DNA of 64,000 nucleotides from Oopsacas minuta (GCA_024704765.1 JAKMXF010000302.1:397114-461113); one strand, 5' to 3'; shown: positions 33,301 through 45,519, counted from the stretch's first letter. A program made the numbers and translations. Notes: generated by a model not told the origin, from the letters alone.

Positions 33301-36300
33301 AATTGCCAAATATTTTATCGCATCGGAAAATTACTCAATTTGTTCGCAGTCCACACAGGTAATTTTAAAATTTAGTAAGATCTTGCCCTATAACGTAATT
33401 AATTATATTAATAATAGTTGAAGATAAGAGTTTGAATACCCTTTATAACTTCTACTGCATCATTTATTATTACAATAATTATACAATTATAATGAATTAG
33501 CTTGCAACTATTTTCACAGATCATATCTCCCTCTATACAATTATTTGGTTTTATTCGTTATTGGACTTTCTAGACGTAGAATCGATTAGCAAAAGATATG
33601 GGTGTAGAAGTCTCAAAGGGTAACTAGATTCTGACTTTAAGAACAATCTGATACTTTTAGCATGTGAATGAATAATCATATTAGTTTGTTATAAATATAA
33701 CTGGCTGGTGGGATATGTTGAAAGGGTTGTTGCAGCATCAGAGCATCAGGAAGCAAATAGATGCCGTTACTAGCATAGGACAATTATAGACCTGTATGGC
33801 ATTGGGTTTATAGATAGTTAGAACCTTTCAATTACGAGTTAAGTTAGCGTGTATAGCGTATAATACACAAGGTAGAAGGTAGCAAGTTGAAAGTCTTGTT
33901 GAGAATGTTATATCCCTTGTACAAATATTCGATCTACTTATCAAATTTTTGGGATGAATAGCCAAAGTGTACTGTTCTCGAAAAAAGAAGAGGTAATAAG
34001 CTAGACTAAAGAACTCAAGTTTCCAGCAGTTGTATTCACTCAATGGGAATGATTGTATTACTAGTACATTTAGCTTTTATGTGGCTTCTATGACAATAAT
34101 GTAGATGAATTTGTACAGAATATTTGTATTGGAATACCGACAATTCGCAAATCTTCAAGGAAATGATATTGTTGGTTGGTTGTACATTTTATTAAACTGT
34201 CATTTGTTCAAATAATAGCTTGTGTGACACTTGTACTTCAACCTATTTGTAAATGATGAAATTAAACTTCTTTCCCAAATCATGTGGATATATTTAACTG
34301 AGATTCAGTTCAATTTATCAGAACATTTGAAGAAATTTACTGCTCCGTGAATGTCTGTGTTTTTGACCATCATATTGAACCGATCTTTCATTTACAAACC
34401 CTCCCTCACTCACCATTGTTGTAGATAGATAAATGAATCTTCAATGTTCTTCCAATAATATTGATTTGCTCTTTCTTCAGTGTATTTAAGTTTTCATTAG
34501 TTAAGGAATTTTAGATAAATAATTAATTGCTTTTTAGCAGAATTATGTCAATGAATTAATTTCTTAACATCTTAATTATTTCTATTAGTGAGTTTATGAA
34601 TAATTAAATTCTGATACGTTATTATTACTTAATAGAAAACGTATATTATTTGAAGAATGAATCGTTAGATATAATTACAGATGGTAAAAAAATGGGAACG
34701 AGTTGGACCATTGGTGTACATATGACATTAACATCAGAACATAGCCTAGGCCCTAGAGGTTACTAACAATTCACTATTTATTTGCTTAAAACAAACATAC
34801 GTATACGGTATTTCTGACTGATAAATTCATACAACTAAGCTATTGTATCCAAATGCCTTTACGTGAGATGTAATTGAAAATATACGAATATATACTCTAA
34901 GTCTAATATGGTAAAGTAATTCGGAAGAATAATTCGTGACTCGTATAACAGACTTTGCTGAATTGCTGCTATACTTTATTAATTCGTATTCGTAATATAA
35001 TAATAATAAACTATTATCTCATTTTATACTCCTTACATAGAGATTTTAGAACTACCTATTCTTGTAGCGAGTGGAAATGCCACGGTCAATAGCGAACAAC
35101 TGAATCTCTATCTGACTAGCAACTTTAGGAATCGAATCAGAATACTTGGTGTATTCTGATGAACTCTCTACACGAGATAAGAGAATGTCAGTTAATTGTT
35201 TGCGTGCTTTTCCTCTAACAATCTCTTCGTGGTTAGAAATTGGAGTCTCTAGTTTAATATCATATTTACTGGTCGTAGCAGAAAGGTCTTGAGATGGCCT
35301 AATAATGAACAGAAAATAAACGCATAATTGGCTAGTATGCTGGTTTGTATTATAAAGTAATAATATAGAGAAATGCAAAATTTCGAAAAATTGAAATGTG
35401 GTATGATTTCGTTCATTTTTCATCGCCCATAAACTCACAAAAATAATTTGATAGAGCGTATTTGCCCTATGACTTACCTGGGCTGAGGTTTGATAGGTAC
35501 ATGAGTTGAATGAGCTTTCAGCCAAGCAGCGAGACCACCGAGTGTAGGAGCAGATACGCCAGTTAGAATCTTCATGTTTGATTTATCAAGCAGTGTTACG
35601 CGCTCAGAATCAGCTGATGGGAGACCTTTGATTTGATAGAACGACTTGAGATTATTGACTGTCACTTCAATACAGGCGTTTGAACAGAAATGATTGTTCT
35701 GGTTAGTTAGTCTCTTCTGACAAGATTTGAGGTAACAACGTTTTCCTATTACATTACAAATAATACACATTTATAGGTAATATTATAATATGAATATTAT
35801 GAACACCTTCTTTGACTGGAACAGATTTTTTAGGTATTTTCAAAATCGGAATCTTTGCATCTAACCTATGTTGACTGCGTGTTGCAATATGAGATTTAGG
35901 TTCTTTGTGTATTTGAGATCTACGTAGAATTGAGTAAAATAAATCCATTCCACACACAATTTGTATTATTATTGCTTACCTATTCGTTGCACCAGCACTC
36001 TCATTACAAACAGGACATAACCAAATATGTCTCTCTCTAGACATCTCTTCTCCTTGTTCCTGACTGATACCCACACACTCACAGTGAAACCATTTATCGC
36101 ATTTATCACATATTAATATAAACCTAAACAAACACACATATAGAATACAAACGTATAATAGTTTTGTTCAAATTCTATATTACCTATTTTCTTGAGGCTG
36201 ATTGCATATACAGTCTAGGATATTGTTCCCTTTCGCTTCTTTCTTTATATTAGGGTTAGATAGTTTTAATGTTTTAGTTTGTGTTGGTCCAGAGAAAGGC

Positions 36301-36744
36301 GGTAATAACTTGTTCCTCTTTGGGGAGAGCATTTCTTCGTTGCTGGGGAAGATCTCCATGTCAGGACTGTTGAGCTCTAGAATTTGGTCCGGTGCGAAAG
36401 ATTGGGCGGCTAGACCTCCGCCTGTGTTCCCGAAGTCTACCATTAGATCAGAGAAGAGTGAGGAGTCCGGGAGATTTTCCTGTACTGAGGATTCGTGATC
36501 ATCATAATGAAGATTCCAATCAAGCAGGAACGTTCCCTGACAGAGAAATATGAATTACATATAACAATATATTTTAGCTTATTAGCTAAGCCTACTCTAC
36601 CTTTGAATCAGTACTCCCCAATTCAGAATCCTCTCCCGCCGCTTGACTAGCAGGGTTAGCAGTAGAAGGGTTGTGTAGAAAGTCGTCTGCATCTGGAAGA
36701 CCAAGATCAGGACCAGTGTAAAATGGAGGATTCGATCTGCTCAT
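27344..36744 (-). CDS. DIDO/PHF3-type protein: PHD finger, TFIIS central domain, SPOC, Arg-rich tail
   Basis: About nine exons over 9.4 kb, starting at the ATG at 36744 (MSRSNPPFYTGPDLGLPD). A PHD finger is split over two exons (CICNQPQENR, then FILICDKCDKWFHCECV ... WLCPVC). A short Cys cluster follows (RCYLKSC ... FCSNACI, ~35640-35770). The TFIIS-like central domain is split by a 2.1-kb intron (RGKARKQLTDILLSR at ~35200, then SLRDPKNVSLYRRVVSGEI at ~32900). A SPOC domain comes next (IVWRGSISMPNLAKCVT, VWDYLKKI, LFNYFHKRQRCGVAG), and the last exon (30200-27344) is ~940 residues, Gln/Pro/Tyr-rich, then Arg/Ser/Glu-rich. This order is specific to DIDO1/PHF3 (and SPOCD1). SPOC in this family binds phosphorylated RNA polymerase II CTD, so a role in transcription elongation or stability is likely. 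Confidence 0.88.
31034..32669 (-). other. Large intron of the DIDO/PHF3-type gene
   Basis: About 1.6 kb between the exon ending QPKTQ and the exon starting NSNKYVLDEK. The joins keep frame. It contains the pogo-like MITE at 31848-31914 and no supported gene; short frames inside have no protein-like features. Confidence 0.6.
31848..31914. mobile_element. 67-bp pogo/Tigger-like MITE
   Basis: Flanked by TA. It begins CAGTCGAAATCG and ends CGATTTCGACTG, a perfect 12-bp inverted pair, around a ~43-bp core. Confidence 0.82.
32941..35055 (-). other. 2.1-kb intron inside the TFIIS-domain region
   Basis: Donor at 35055 (AATAG|GTAGT) and acceptor at 32941 (CAG|ATACAGG) join RYKN with RYRSLSFSLRD in frame, reproducing the TFIIS central domain. 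It is far longer than most introns here, holds a MITE at 33121-33210, and shows no convincing gene. Confidence 0.65.
33121..33210. mobile_element. 90-bp pogo/Tigger-like MITE
   Basis: TA-flanked; starts CAGCAGAACTCGGATAACG and ends with the inverse CTAACCGAGTTCTACTG. Ends match over ~12 bases with two changes. Confidence 0.72.
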
Positions 36745-37942
36745 TGAAATCTGCGTGAATGAATGTAGTTCGTCAAAATAAACTCTAATTCGCTAGTGAA
36801 TATACTTTGTATTAGAAAGTTATCAATAGTAAGAAGCAGTCCAAGAAAGGCTTCTAATAGAAATTGTGTATACTTAGATTCATACATACACAATAATATC
36901 CATTGTGTTTTGAGCTTAACAACCGAATACTATGGATGAAATCTTATTACAACATTTACATACAATGAATCATGAAAACTAAAGTAATTATACAATAACA
37001 TATTGACAGATGAGTGATGCCATTAGGGATCATGGAAATATCGTAGGATATATGTATTCTAGCTTCGATGATTTTGAAAATATTTATACTAAAATAATCA
37101 TTGCTATACCAAATGTTACTATACCCAGGGGTAATGGGATGTAACATTTGGAATTTCAACATTCTGAGAGTTAACATTGCATTTTTTGTGGAACTTCTAC
37201 AGTGGAACCTGCATAAACTAACACCTCTATAATCCGACAGTGCTTCTGATGTGAAATAGCTTCCAACAATGCAAATTCACCTACATACTCCGACAGAATA
37301 TCCCAACGAGTGTCGGTTATGCTGGTTCCACTGTATTTTTGCAACATATGTTTCTCTATATAATATTTATAGCAGAATATGTTGCTAAGAAAATGTAGCA
37401 ACTCCTTTAGTAACGTAAAATTTCTGGGAATTTTAATTACCTAAGGGTCCGTTAAAACATTACGTAATATTTTCATGAATTAAGCTTTATGTAACGTTAG
37501 ATTGGTTTTATGACCTTTGAGTTTACCCCAATACCTCTGAAACTCCCAGTATTTCCAGATTTAGCATTAACTATCATGTTAACCTAGATTTTGATAAGTA
37601 AAACAATTAGCACGAGCAAAATAGAACAAGGTAACTAAATCTACAAATCATACATCATTTCAAATTCAGCCTACATCATTACCAACAAAAATTATAATTG
37701 CTCTCTACGCTTTTACAGTACAACAGCTGGATAGTACAATTATTTCTAATAATGTTTTATTCATGATTCCATCACAAAATGTTTGTTGTCTACCTAGCTG
37801 AAATAATTCGGTAAAACATACTCCTACATTATTTGAATGTTTGTTAAGCTCTTTGAAAATATTTGCGACTAATAATTTATTCCAAGATTTATTTTCCTAA
37901 AATCAATAAACTATACTTTATAATGCAAATATTATTCTGCAG
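36745..37942. other. 1.2-kb intergenic region between divergent genes
   Basis: Separates the start of the DIDO/PHF3-type gene (minus) from the OB-fold gene (plus). It contains a pogo-like MITE at 37200-37333. The rest is AT-rich with no supported gene; an unseen first exon of the OB-fold gene may lie here. Confidence 0.45.
37200..37333. mobile_element. 134-bp pogo/Tigger-like MITE
   Basis: TA-flanked. It starts CAGTGGAACCTGCATAA and ends TTATGCTGGTTCCACTG; the ends are inverted over 17 bases with one mismatch. Confidence 0.85.
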
Positions 37943-39316
37943 TGACGGATTTAGGGATAAACAATGTACGTAGTACATGTTGTAGTGAGAGTTTATTGTA
38001 TGCTCAATTTCCTGTATTAGCTAAGAATTCAATGGCTCTCAAAAATCTTCCTCATTCAATTCAGACCAGAAGAAAGATACCTAACATATATGCATACACA
38101 CGTTTAATGAGCCTTGAAAACACCAGCTCATTTCTGACAGATGCTATCAATCGCAAATTTGATATTGATTCAAAATTGGGCCTTCCAGAAAGTAGCTATA
38201 CTAAAAACTTTCGAGTTTCAAGCAGATTCTCCCAAGTTAGTGTTGAAATACTTGGAAATATACACAAAATAAAGACTATAGACTCATATATCAATCCAGG
38301 TACACAACTGATTTACTTATACATTAGTACTATCAACAGTCAAGGTTCTACCGTGATACACAGGTGAGTATACTTATATATGCATATAGTTAATCGCGAA
38401 ATCTAATACCGATTAAAAATGTAGGGTACAGTCTAAGTAGATATTACTTACAGTTCAGGAAATTTATTGATAAGTAGAGTTCATCTTAGAACCTTTTTGA
38501 CTAGCACAACTTGCAAATTGCATTAACAAACAAAAAGGTCAAAAGCGTTAGATAATTTTTGTACTTATTTACTAGTCTAGTCAGCGGGTGAGGCTTTAGA
38601 CAGCAGGAATTTTGGGAGTCACAATTTACAGCGAAATAAAACATAATTGTTAATTATTGTACTATATAGGATGAGGGGATCTCCCAAAGGACCATCATTT
38701 GAAAGATTAATGAATATGCAAAAAGGAGATCTCGTGCTAACACATGGAGAAGTCCATTATAAGAGGCAAAAACTCCAAGATAAATTACAATATATCTATG
38801 CTTCGTCATTAAGCATTTTCAGTGCATTTAAACTAAATAGATCGAGTTTGCATATAAGAAATACCTATTCCAGCGTAATGATGCTAGGAATGGTAATAGG
38901 TAAATATGTACCAATACAAGGAAGTAGCTATGTAGGACAGATCGATTTTTTTACCTGGAGGAAAAGAGACGACAACATATACAGAGTACAATATAACAGG
39001 TTCGTAGCAGATGACCCGGTTAATAGTTTTGGAACTTTTGGTCTCTCCATTGGGTAAACTATATTTAATGTTAATGGATTAATTACTCGTTATTTGTAGG
39101 ATTATGATACTGAGTAAGATTCTGGAAAGATCACCATTTCTTGAAAATGTGAATCCAGGAGATACTCTGATGGTTGACGGATCTCTAGACTACATAACTC
39201 ATCCAGAAGTAAGTGGGTTGATATTGGTCGTATCGGCTAAAGAAGTGATAAGATTAGCTAATGTAGGATCAAGATATAGAATTCCAGAAGAAAATGCTAG
39301 CAACATTTCTACGTAA
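37943..39316 (+). CDS. Probable tandem OB-fold (SSB-like) protein
   Basis: Three exons (to 38364; ~38670 to ~39053; ~39100 to 39316) with clean GT-AG joins that keep frame. The first in-frame ATG is at 38030; the frame is open from an acceptor-like CAG at 37940-37942, so an upstream exon is possible. The pattern looks like two single-strand-DNA-binding OB folds in tandem. First: VSVEILGNIHKIK, QLIYLYISTI, then KGDLVLTHGEVHYKR and LQYIYASSLSIF. Second: SSVMMLGMVIGKYVPIQG, then PGDTLMVDGSLDY and GLILVVSAKEVIRLAN. The 'GD.V...G.L.Y...' strand followed by a hydrophobic 'A..V..L' strand recalls bacterial/mitochondrial SSB (SSBP1), but the aligned similarity is weak and I assign it by pattern only. 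The N-terminus is basic and hydroxylated, compatible with mitochondrial import. Confidence 0.55.
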
Positions 39317-39652
39317 TGGAATGAATTAAAATATGATAGTAACAATAAAATTTTGCCTATTTCTATCTGCTAAAGTATAATTCAATTTAGTTGATGTTAT
39401 CGATTAAAGTTGATGATAAGCTATCTCCTACGAATCAGTGTGAAGTATAATTTAGAATTGTTTATGTCAATATTTACATATAATTGTATCTACAATATGT
39501 ATGTGTAGTACAAGAGCGTTAGGGGGTAGAGGGAGAATATTTGATAAAGGCTTCGATTTGTCCAAGTCCCTCCCTCGTAATTGGTAGGTGGAATTCTTTT
39601 ATTGGCAAATGAGAGCACTAAAATGATATACAATATTAAGAAATTCATTGAA
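39317..39652. other. Spacer between converging 3' ends
   Basis: About 335 bp between the OB-fold gene stop and the EDEM stop, which converge. AT-rich, with AATAAA-like strings after the OB-fold stop (39345-39352, AACAATAAAA). No gene seen. Confidence 0.45.
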
Positions 39653-42600
39653 TCAACTTGCTTTTGAGAGCATCATAAATATATTTACCTGATCTTTATG
39701 TGTCTTATTAGTATTCGTAGAACTAGTCGAGAGAGTAGTAAAGCGAGATGTATAGTTGTAGGCATTTCTACGCATAGTTTGAGTTATTTTGTATACATGC
39801 CCTTCTGTGGAGAATATGTAACGTTCTGATTTCTTGTTCAAAATATTGTCTTTATCGAATAACTAATAATTATAGTAGTGTTACGATGTTTTGATAAACA
39901 AAGGATTTTGTGTAGAACTCACCAAATAAAGGTATTTGGTTGTTTCGCTCAGAAAGAAACTCTCCATTCTATCTTCAATAGATTTATCAAGTACATTGTG
40001 AATGGTCGCATAACCACATCTAAATATCTGGATAAATATCCTAGCCAACAGATTCTATTAACAAATTATAGTTACCTTGTTTTAGCGAATTTCTGAATAT
40101 TATCAATGATATCTTTCCCAACATATAGATAAAATGGATTACGTGTTGCCTAGAAATTCTTAGGTTAAATTGACAATTTTTTGAGTTGCTACATCGTTCC
40201 CCTACTGCAGCGGTTCCCAACCTGGGATCCATGGACCCCTTGGTGGTCCACGAACGAGAGCAGGGGGTTCACAGAAAGTGGTAAAAGTGGTGGAAAGGGT
40301 TGGGAACTACTGCCCTACTGCATTTATTCTTACGTATTACAACATATAAATTGTATATACTTGGTATAGCATGTAAGTAGATTCAGCAAATTCAGGTCTG
40401 AGAGGAGAGAAGGGTATAGTAGGGGTAGCTGATTTCCAATCATACCGCTCTGGTAGCATATCATACTTCCTCCATAATGTGTAATAGAATGCATGAGAAC
40501 AGATAGCTTCTCTTAGATCACCAGATAGCACCTGCATTATATAGTATATTATATGGTGTATTGAATTCTATAGTATTGTATACCTGTAATGCTGGGAATG
40601 AAGCTGATAGAGCATCAACCCATGTATTAATCACTTTCCCACTGTTCATGTCTACGTTTGCAAAGAAAGGCGTCCATTCAATATCTGGTTTCCATGTCTG
40701 GCACGGTCGACTGTAATAATTAATATTAAACCCAATTTAAACAGATTTTAAATAATAGCCTTACTCACCCACGTTTAAGATATTTCATAACATTAGCGTA
40801 TTGTTCAGTAAAACTATTCAAGTCCTTGTGATTTCCGAACAAAATATAACTCTACTTAAAAATATAAAATTAAATTAAGAACAGACAAAACAATAACGAA
40901 CAAACTTTGAAAATGTACTCGTAAAGTGAGTCTATCCCTGCTCCTAATCCTGTCATTTGATCTGTCCATAATCCAGACTGTACATCTATTGTGTTCCCTA
41001 ATAATTGTTTGAGTAAATTACATATTTGGTGCAATAACAAGATTATTCTAACTTAACATACCGACGAGTCCAGTTACTTGTGATCTTAAATCTAAAATTA
41101 TTTCCATTGCTTTTCTGGCTAATCTTTCATACTTGACGTCACCTACTAATCGAGAAAGGATACCGAACTCAATCAGGAGGGTGCCAGCCCCAGCAGCACA
41201 GGTAGTATTCACACGATACACTGGTTTTGATCCGTTTAGATTCACCTATAAATTATTGTCAAAAGTAAGAAAAACGTCCATATTTCAGGATAAACCAATA
41301 ATTCATTAATCTTTCTGGAGAGTATTTCGGCTCCAGACTTATCTCTAAAGATAATCAGTGGTAGAGACATGCGATAGTGGGGTTTATATGTTAATCTACT
41401 CAAATTACAATGGGATATTTATTACGTTTCCAAGAGAATCAGCAATATGCAAGTAAATAAGAGGCAGTCATTATATCAGAATACAACTAATAGACTACTT
41501 TTGAAGAGACAAAATAGCTAGAAATATGTGAATTAAAACAAGCTTCTTAAAGGATATATTTATACCCGTGGGTGAGGAAGTCCACTGAAGCTATTGTCAA
41601 AAGCTGGTAGTAGTTTATCAGCGAGTTGCTGTGAGAGGATTAGGAGTTCTCCTGAGTAGCCAGAAGGCCGCAAATCTCCAAAATCCTTCTCTTGATCTTC
41701 AATCAGCAAATGGGAGGAGAGCAGTGCCCCGAGAACTCTGGAATTAAGTAAGATAATATATTAGTTAGTTTCACTCAATTAATTAATAATTAAGAGATAT
41801 TACCTAATTGAAGCTTCAAATACTTGTACTGTTACATTGTGACTAAATGATACTGTGTTAATTACTCTATTTATAGCATCTTTGAATTCTGAAGTATTCC
41901 CCAATATCTGTAAACATTACATTATATTGTTTAAATATTAAAATTGGTTAAATGATATGACACAAGGGAAAATGGACTTACTGCTAGCATATCTAGTGAA
42001 TCCAGTAGAGATAATGAGTAGTTCCCAAGAACATCGTTAATGTTAATATTGTTCCTATAATTGATTTAGATGGTGTTACAGTGTATAGTTTAGTACATTG
42101 TAGGAATGCCAATTTTTCAACGATAAGAATAAATTTACAGGGTGGGTTAATAGATATCAAGATACTTTATTGATTTATTGAATTAAAGAAAAGTAGCATA
42201 CGTACATTTTCGGGTGAACATATTGATTTCAAAATAATAAAGACGAATACAGTCAACTCCCCGTTATACCCAACTCTAATGAGCACACCTGCCAATTCAA
42301 TAACAACTAAATGATCAGTCATCCAATATCCACTGTATGCTGGATAACTTTGCAATGGGAACAAAATAGAAATATATATATTACTCCTCAATTTCCTGAT
42401 CTTAAGACTTCCTTGTTATTAAACTCTGGACTTGAATGAAGTAAGTTATTAGACAACAAATACCGCATTCTTTCTCATTTTACTGACTCACATAATAGGA
42501 GAAACTGGCCAGCTAATGTCTATCATTCATATGATGTTTGCATATTAAGAAAGATATCATCTATCAGAAAAGTTCAAATGTACAATGTATCCTGGGCTCA

Positions 42601-45215
42601 TTAGTTTATAATCAGCGTCATAGTTAATACTATTGTTTGCTTGGTAATAAATAAGTTGTATTAATTGAATTGTAGATTTCAGGTAGGTTGAGCTATCACT
42701 TTTAATTCTGCATGCAAATTGGCAGACTTGTACTTATTATACCGTAAGAGGCACTCTAAACAAATGAATCTTGAAAGCAGGACTAAATTAGCCTTTCCTT
42801 AAATAATAATATTTCATATGTAAATGTATCTATTAGTTTCTACAGACTAGGCTCAGAGCTATGCTCAAGTTTTACAGCTAATATTTAAGAGTAATATCAT
42901 TTGACGAAAGTTTCAATAGTTCTGTGGGTCCACCGTACATAATAATGGATCAAAAATATTTTTAGGAAAGCTAAAATATCCAATATAGTGTTGACATCAA
43001 CAATTGCGAATTTAATATATTCCAAAACAACATTCTTACTCAAGAAATAGTAAACATAAGTACACATAATTAAAGTACAAACTGAATTATAATTTAAATT
43101 CTTGGGTTGGATATTAACATTACGTAAATATTGATAAACTTCGGATAATATAACACATTAGTGAGATAATTGTTTATATATTACAAATAATGATCAATTA
43201 AACTCTGTAATCAACTCCCATTAAATAAATTCATAATAATTGCGTGACTTTAATTCAAAATATCTAAATGAATAACAGTAATGTAAATTTCAAAATGATA
43301 AGAAAATTGATTAAAAACTAATAAAGGCTTGCAGCTCAATTGCAACAGAGTCATCTGCGCCAATTCTTTACATAACCGTGCTTACTAGAACTAAACAATC
43401 CAAAGAATACCGAAAAAATCATCTTTACAGATGAGACTAGTATTCCGAAAAAGAGTAGTATGATTAGGAAGAACAAGATCAACAAGGGAGTGTGTCCTGT
43501 GGGCGACATCATCATAGAGATTACCCAGTTTAGGAAATGGGACACACGGGCTAACGTTGTCTGTAATGGAGTCAATACTGGCATTACATCAGTTTGTACA
43601 TTTCTGATCCCTTCAGATCGAACATTCACAGAATTATTTCGTTTACGCTCTTTGACAGTATCTGACTTTTTACATGATGACTTATGACTTGATTCCGTTT
43701 TATCATGCATGTCTTGGATCTTTAGGGGTTGGCAAAAGGAAAGTAGAGCGAATACGTCCATGTTGTATTTATATGCGTGGGTGTATGTAATAGCTGAGAA
43801 CTTGGGATAATAATTAGTAGATCTCTTTATTATTAGAGAGAGTTTATCCTGTTGCTTTTATTGATAAGAGTAGAGTGTAGTAGTTATGATTTGATGGTTA
43901 TGTTGTCCTCAAGGCCATACTTATACCAATTTGAAACTGACCTTACTGACCTTACAAAAAATGACCTTAGTTGACCTTAGCCCGCAGTGCAGGCAATTAA
44001 GATACCAGGGTGAATTGAGTGTTGGTGATATACAGACTTCAGTATATAATTAGCGATTACAGTTGCATTGAATCATTCATGAGCACGCGGGCATGCTTCA
44101 TACAATAATACTGAATTCTGGCGTGATTATAGCAACGACACAATTACCTGAGTTCATTGTATGGCTACAAATTCCATCTAATTTCAATCGTTCTATCTAA
44201 TTAATAGTAGTAATCTCATATACGAGATGTAATGGTTATAATTACAATAATGCATAGAAATATTATTAATAATTAATATAAGAAATATTCAAATATTTAT
44301 GTGAAACGTTTACAAAAAAACAATCTCACCAGTTTACCAACATCATCTAACATTGCATAGAACAACATTTATCAACAACCAGTACATGTATGTAACTATT
44401 CATTTTGTGAATTGGTTGTTAAGCGTTCATCTGTTTGCACTAAGAAACTCCTTAGTTATCAAATTCTTAATTGGGAAACTATTTTAGACTTTTGGTGATT
44501 TTTTGCAAATAATTTCGTAACAGCATGCAGCATTTCAAATATTTTACAGTTGAATATGGTATTCAATCGTTTTCTAGATATTAAATATTTAGCTTAGAAT
44601 CGCAGTATTTATTGCAGTAAACTCCCCGTTGTATAGTAGCTCAAGGGACCACGAAAAGGAAATTTATGTTACTTTGAGGGTTTGGGACTATATTTGTGCA
44701 ATTTCAGATTTAGATATACGCGAGGAGTTTCACTTTATCCGTGTTTGATATAACAGGTATTGACTATAGATAAATTAAACTCACGGGTTGTTTGTGTCGG
44801 GTCCGCGACCAGTACATTCCACTGGGTTCAACTCGTCGAGAGGGAAAGCATACCGCATATAATTGTCATATCCATGGTAGAACATTTCCTTAGATAATAA
44901 TCTGTATTTCAGTCTATCTGATTCAGAGAAGGGCCTGTACTTCAATTCAGAAGCAGAATAACCTTGTGGATAAGTTTGTCTGTCTATTGTCAACTCAGGT
45001 TCTTCTTGTATAACGTCAGGCAGAGTATAATATATATTGGAATTTCCATTAATATTTTGTAGAAGAAATAAGAGTATCGTTAATAAAATGTGGAAAAAGA
45101 GTAATAACCAGTTCAAATTCATCTTTCTTGCAAAATGATTAAAATCAAAGAATTCTTCTGATTCAGATTGTGGTCTGAAATGAGTGGTTATATTCGGTTG
45201 AGTTGATGTTGGCAT
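39653..45215 (-). CDS. EDEM1: EDEM-type GH47 alpha-mannosidase-like protein (EDEM1-like)
   Basis: About eleven exons on the minus strand. The first (45215-~44785) encodes a short cytoplasmic segment, a signal-anchor membrane helix ([18 protein letters not shown]) and the start of the GH47 domain ([20 protein letters not shown], then GRGPD). A 2.7-kb intron follows, then [18 protein letters not shown] (~42000). Further exons carry [21 protein letters not shown] (two pieces), [47 protein letters not shown], and the terminal [17 protein letters not shown] and STEGHVYKI motifs, which match EDEM1. EDEM proteins trim mannose from misfolded glycoproteins in the ER and commit them to degradation. The catalytic acidic residues within these motifs are present as far as I can read. 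Its start is 304 bp from the divergent TRP channel gene. Confidence 0.9.
40208..40312. mobile_element. Intact 105-bp hAT-type MITE in EDEM intron
   Basis: Starts CAGCGGTTCCCAACC, ends GGTTGGGAACTACTG, and is flanked by identical 8-bp copies CCCTACTG (40200-40207 and 40313-40320). Terminal inverted repeats plus an 8-bp target duplication are the hAT signature. The perfect duplication suggests a fairly recent insertion. Confidence 0.92.
42250..42335. mobile_element. Likely pogo/Tigger-like MITE remnant
   Basis: TA followed by CAGTCAACTCCCCGTTATACC, nearly the same left end as the copy at 26031. The right end is taken at CACTG before TA and is a weak match. Confidence 0.5.
43351..43761 (-). CDS. 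Small predicted membrane protein nested in EDEM intron
   Basis: ATG-started frame of 136 residues on the EDEM strand. It has a charged Lys/Ser-rich middle ([16 protein letters not shown]) and a C-terminal hydrophobic run ([20 protein letters not shown], then [12 protein letters not shown]) ending in a basic NWRR tail. This layout is plausible for a tail-anchored or hairpin membrane protein. I recognise no family. It is longer than chance frames in this AT-rich DNA usually are, but could still be spurious or an alternative EDEM exon. Confidence 0.4.
   Translation of the reverse strand: MDVFALLSFCQPLKIQDMHDKTESSHKSSCKKSDTVKERKRNNSVNVRSEGIRNVQTDVMPVLTPLQTTLARVSHFLNWVISMMMSPTGHTPLLILFFLIILLFFGILVSSVKMIFSVFFGLFSSSKHGYVKNWRR
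44615..44766. mobile_element. Degraded pogo/Tigger-like MITE
   Basis: Left end CAGTAAACTCCCCGTTGTAT; right end reads GATATAACAGGTATTGACTA before TA. The two are diverged inverted repeats of the same family as 26031-26194. Confidence 0.55.
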
Positions 45216-45519
45216 GAAAAACGTGTTAATTGTGAACTTCTGTTGTCATTCGTACTAATTATATTCTTAATTGAAACCATTAATACGAATTCAATTACTA
45301 AACTTAGATACATAAACTAATCTATTGTGTAATTATCAATTTGTGCTGAAGTCTAACTGGTTACCGATTGGGTTTTAGGAATGTGGCTATCACGTTTCTC
45401 GCCAATATGTCTATATATACATTTTACAACCAATTAACATATTAATAAAATCCTCGAATGGTACAAGTATAAAAGTTACAAAGAGATATTTTGAGGAAAA
45501 CGGATATATTTTGAATTTG
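45216..45519. promoter_or_regulatory. Shared 5' region of EDEM and TRP channel genes
   Basis: 304 bp separate two divergent start codons (EDEM ATG at 45215, minus; channel ATG at 45520, plus). Both promoters must overlap or lie within the partner's 5' region. No specific site is identifiable by eye. Confidence 0.5.

Larger units (their letters stand above)
42057..44780 (-). other. 2.7-kb EDEM intron with transposon debris and a nested frame
   Basis: Between the EDEM exon ending ..GRGPDTNNP and the one beginning with the DVLGNYSL region. It contains a one- or two-ended pogo-like element near 42250-42335 (CAGTCAACTCCCCGTTATA), a second at 44615-44766 (CAGTAAACTCCCCGTTGTAT ... inverse end), and a 136-codon frame at 43351-43761 on the same strand. 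Confidence 0.6.

Noticed and set aside
31034-35055. A CRISPR-like or other hidden system in the long introns
   Set aside because: No regularly spaced direct repeats; only MITEs and AT-rich filler. This is eukaryotic DNA and no prokaryote-type cluster appears anywhere in the window.
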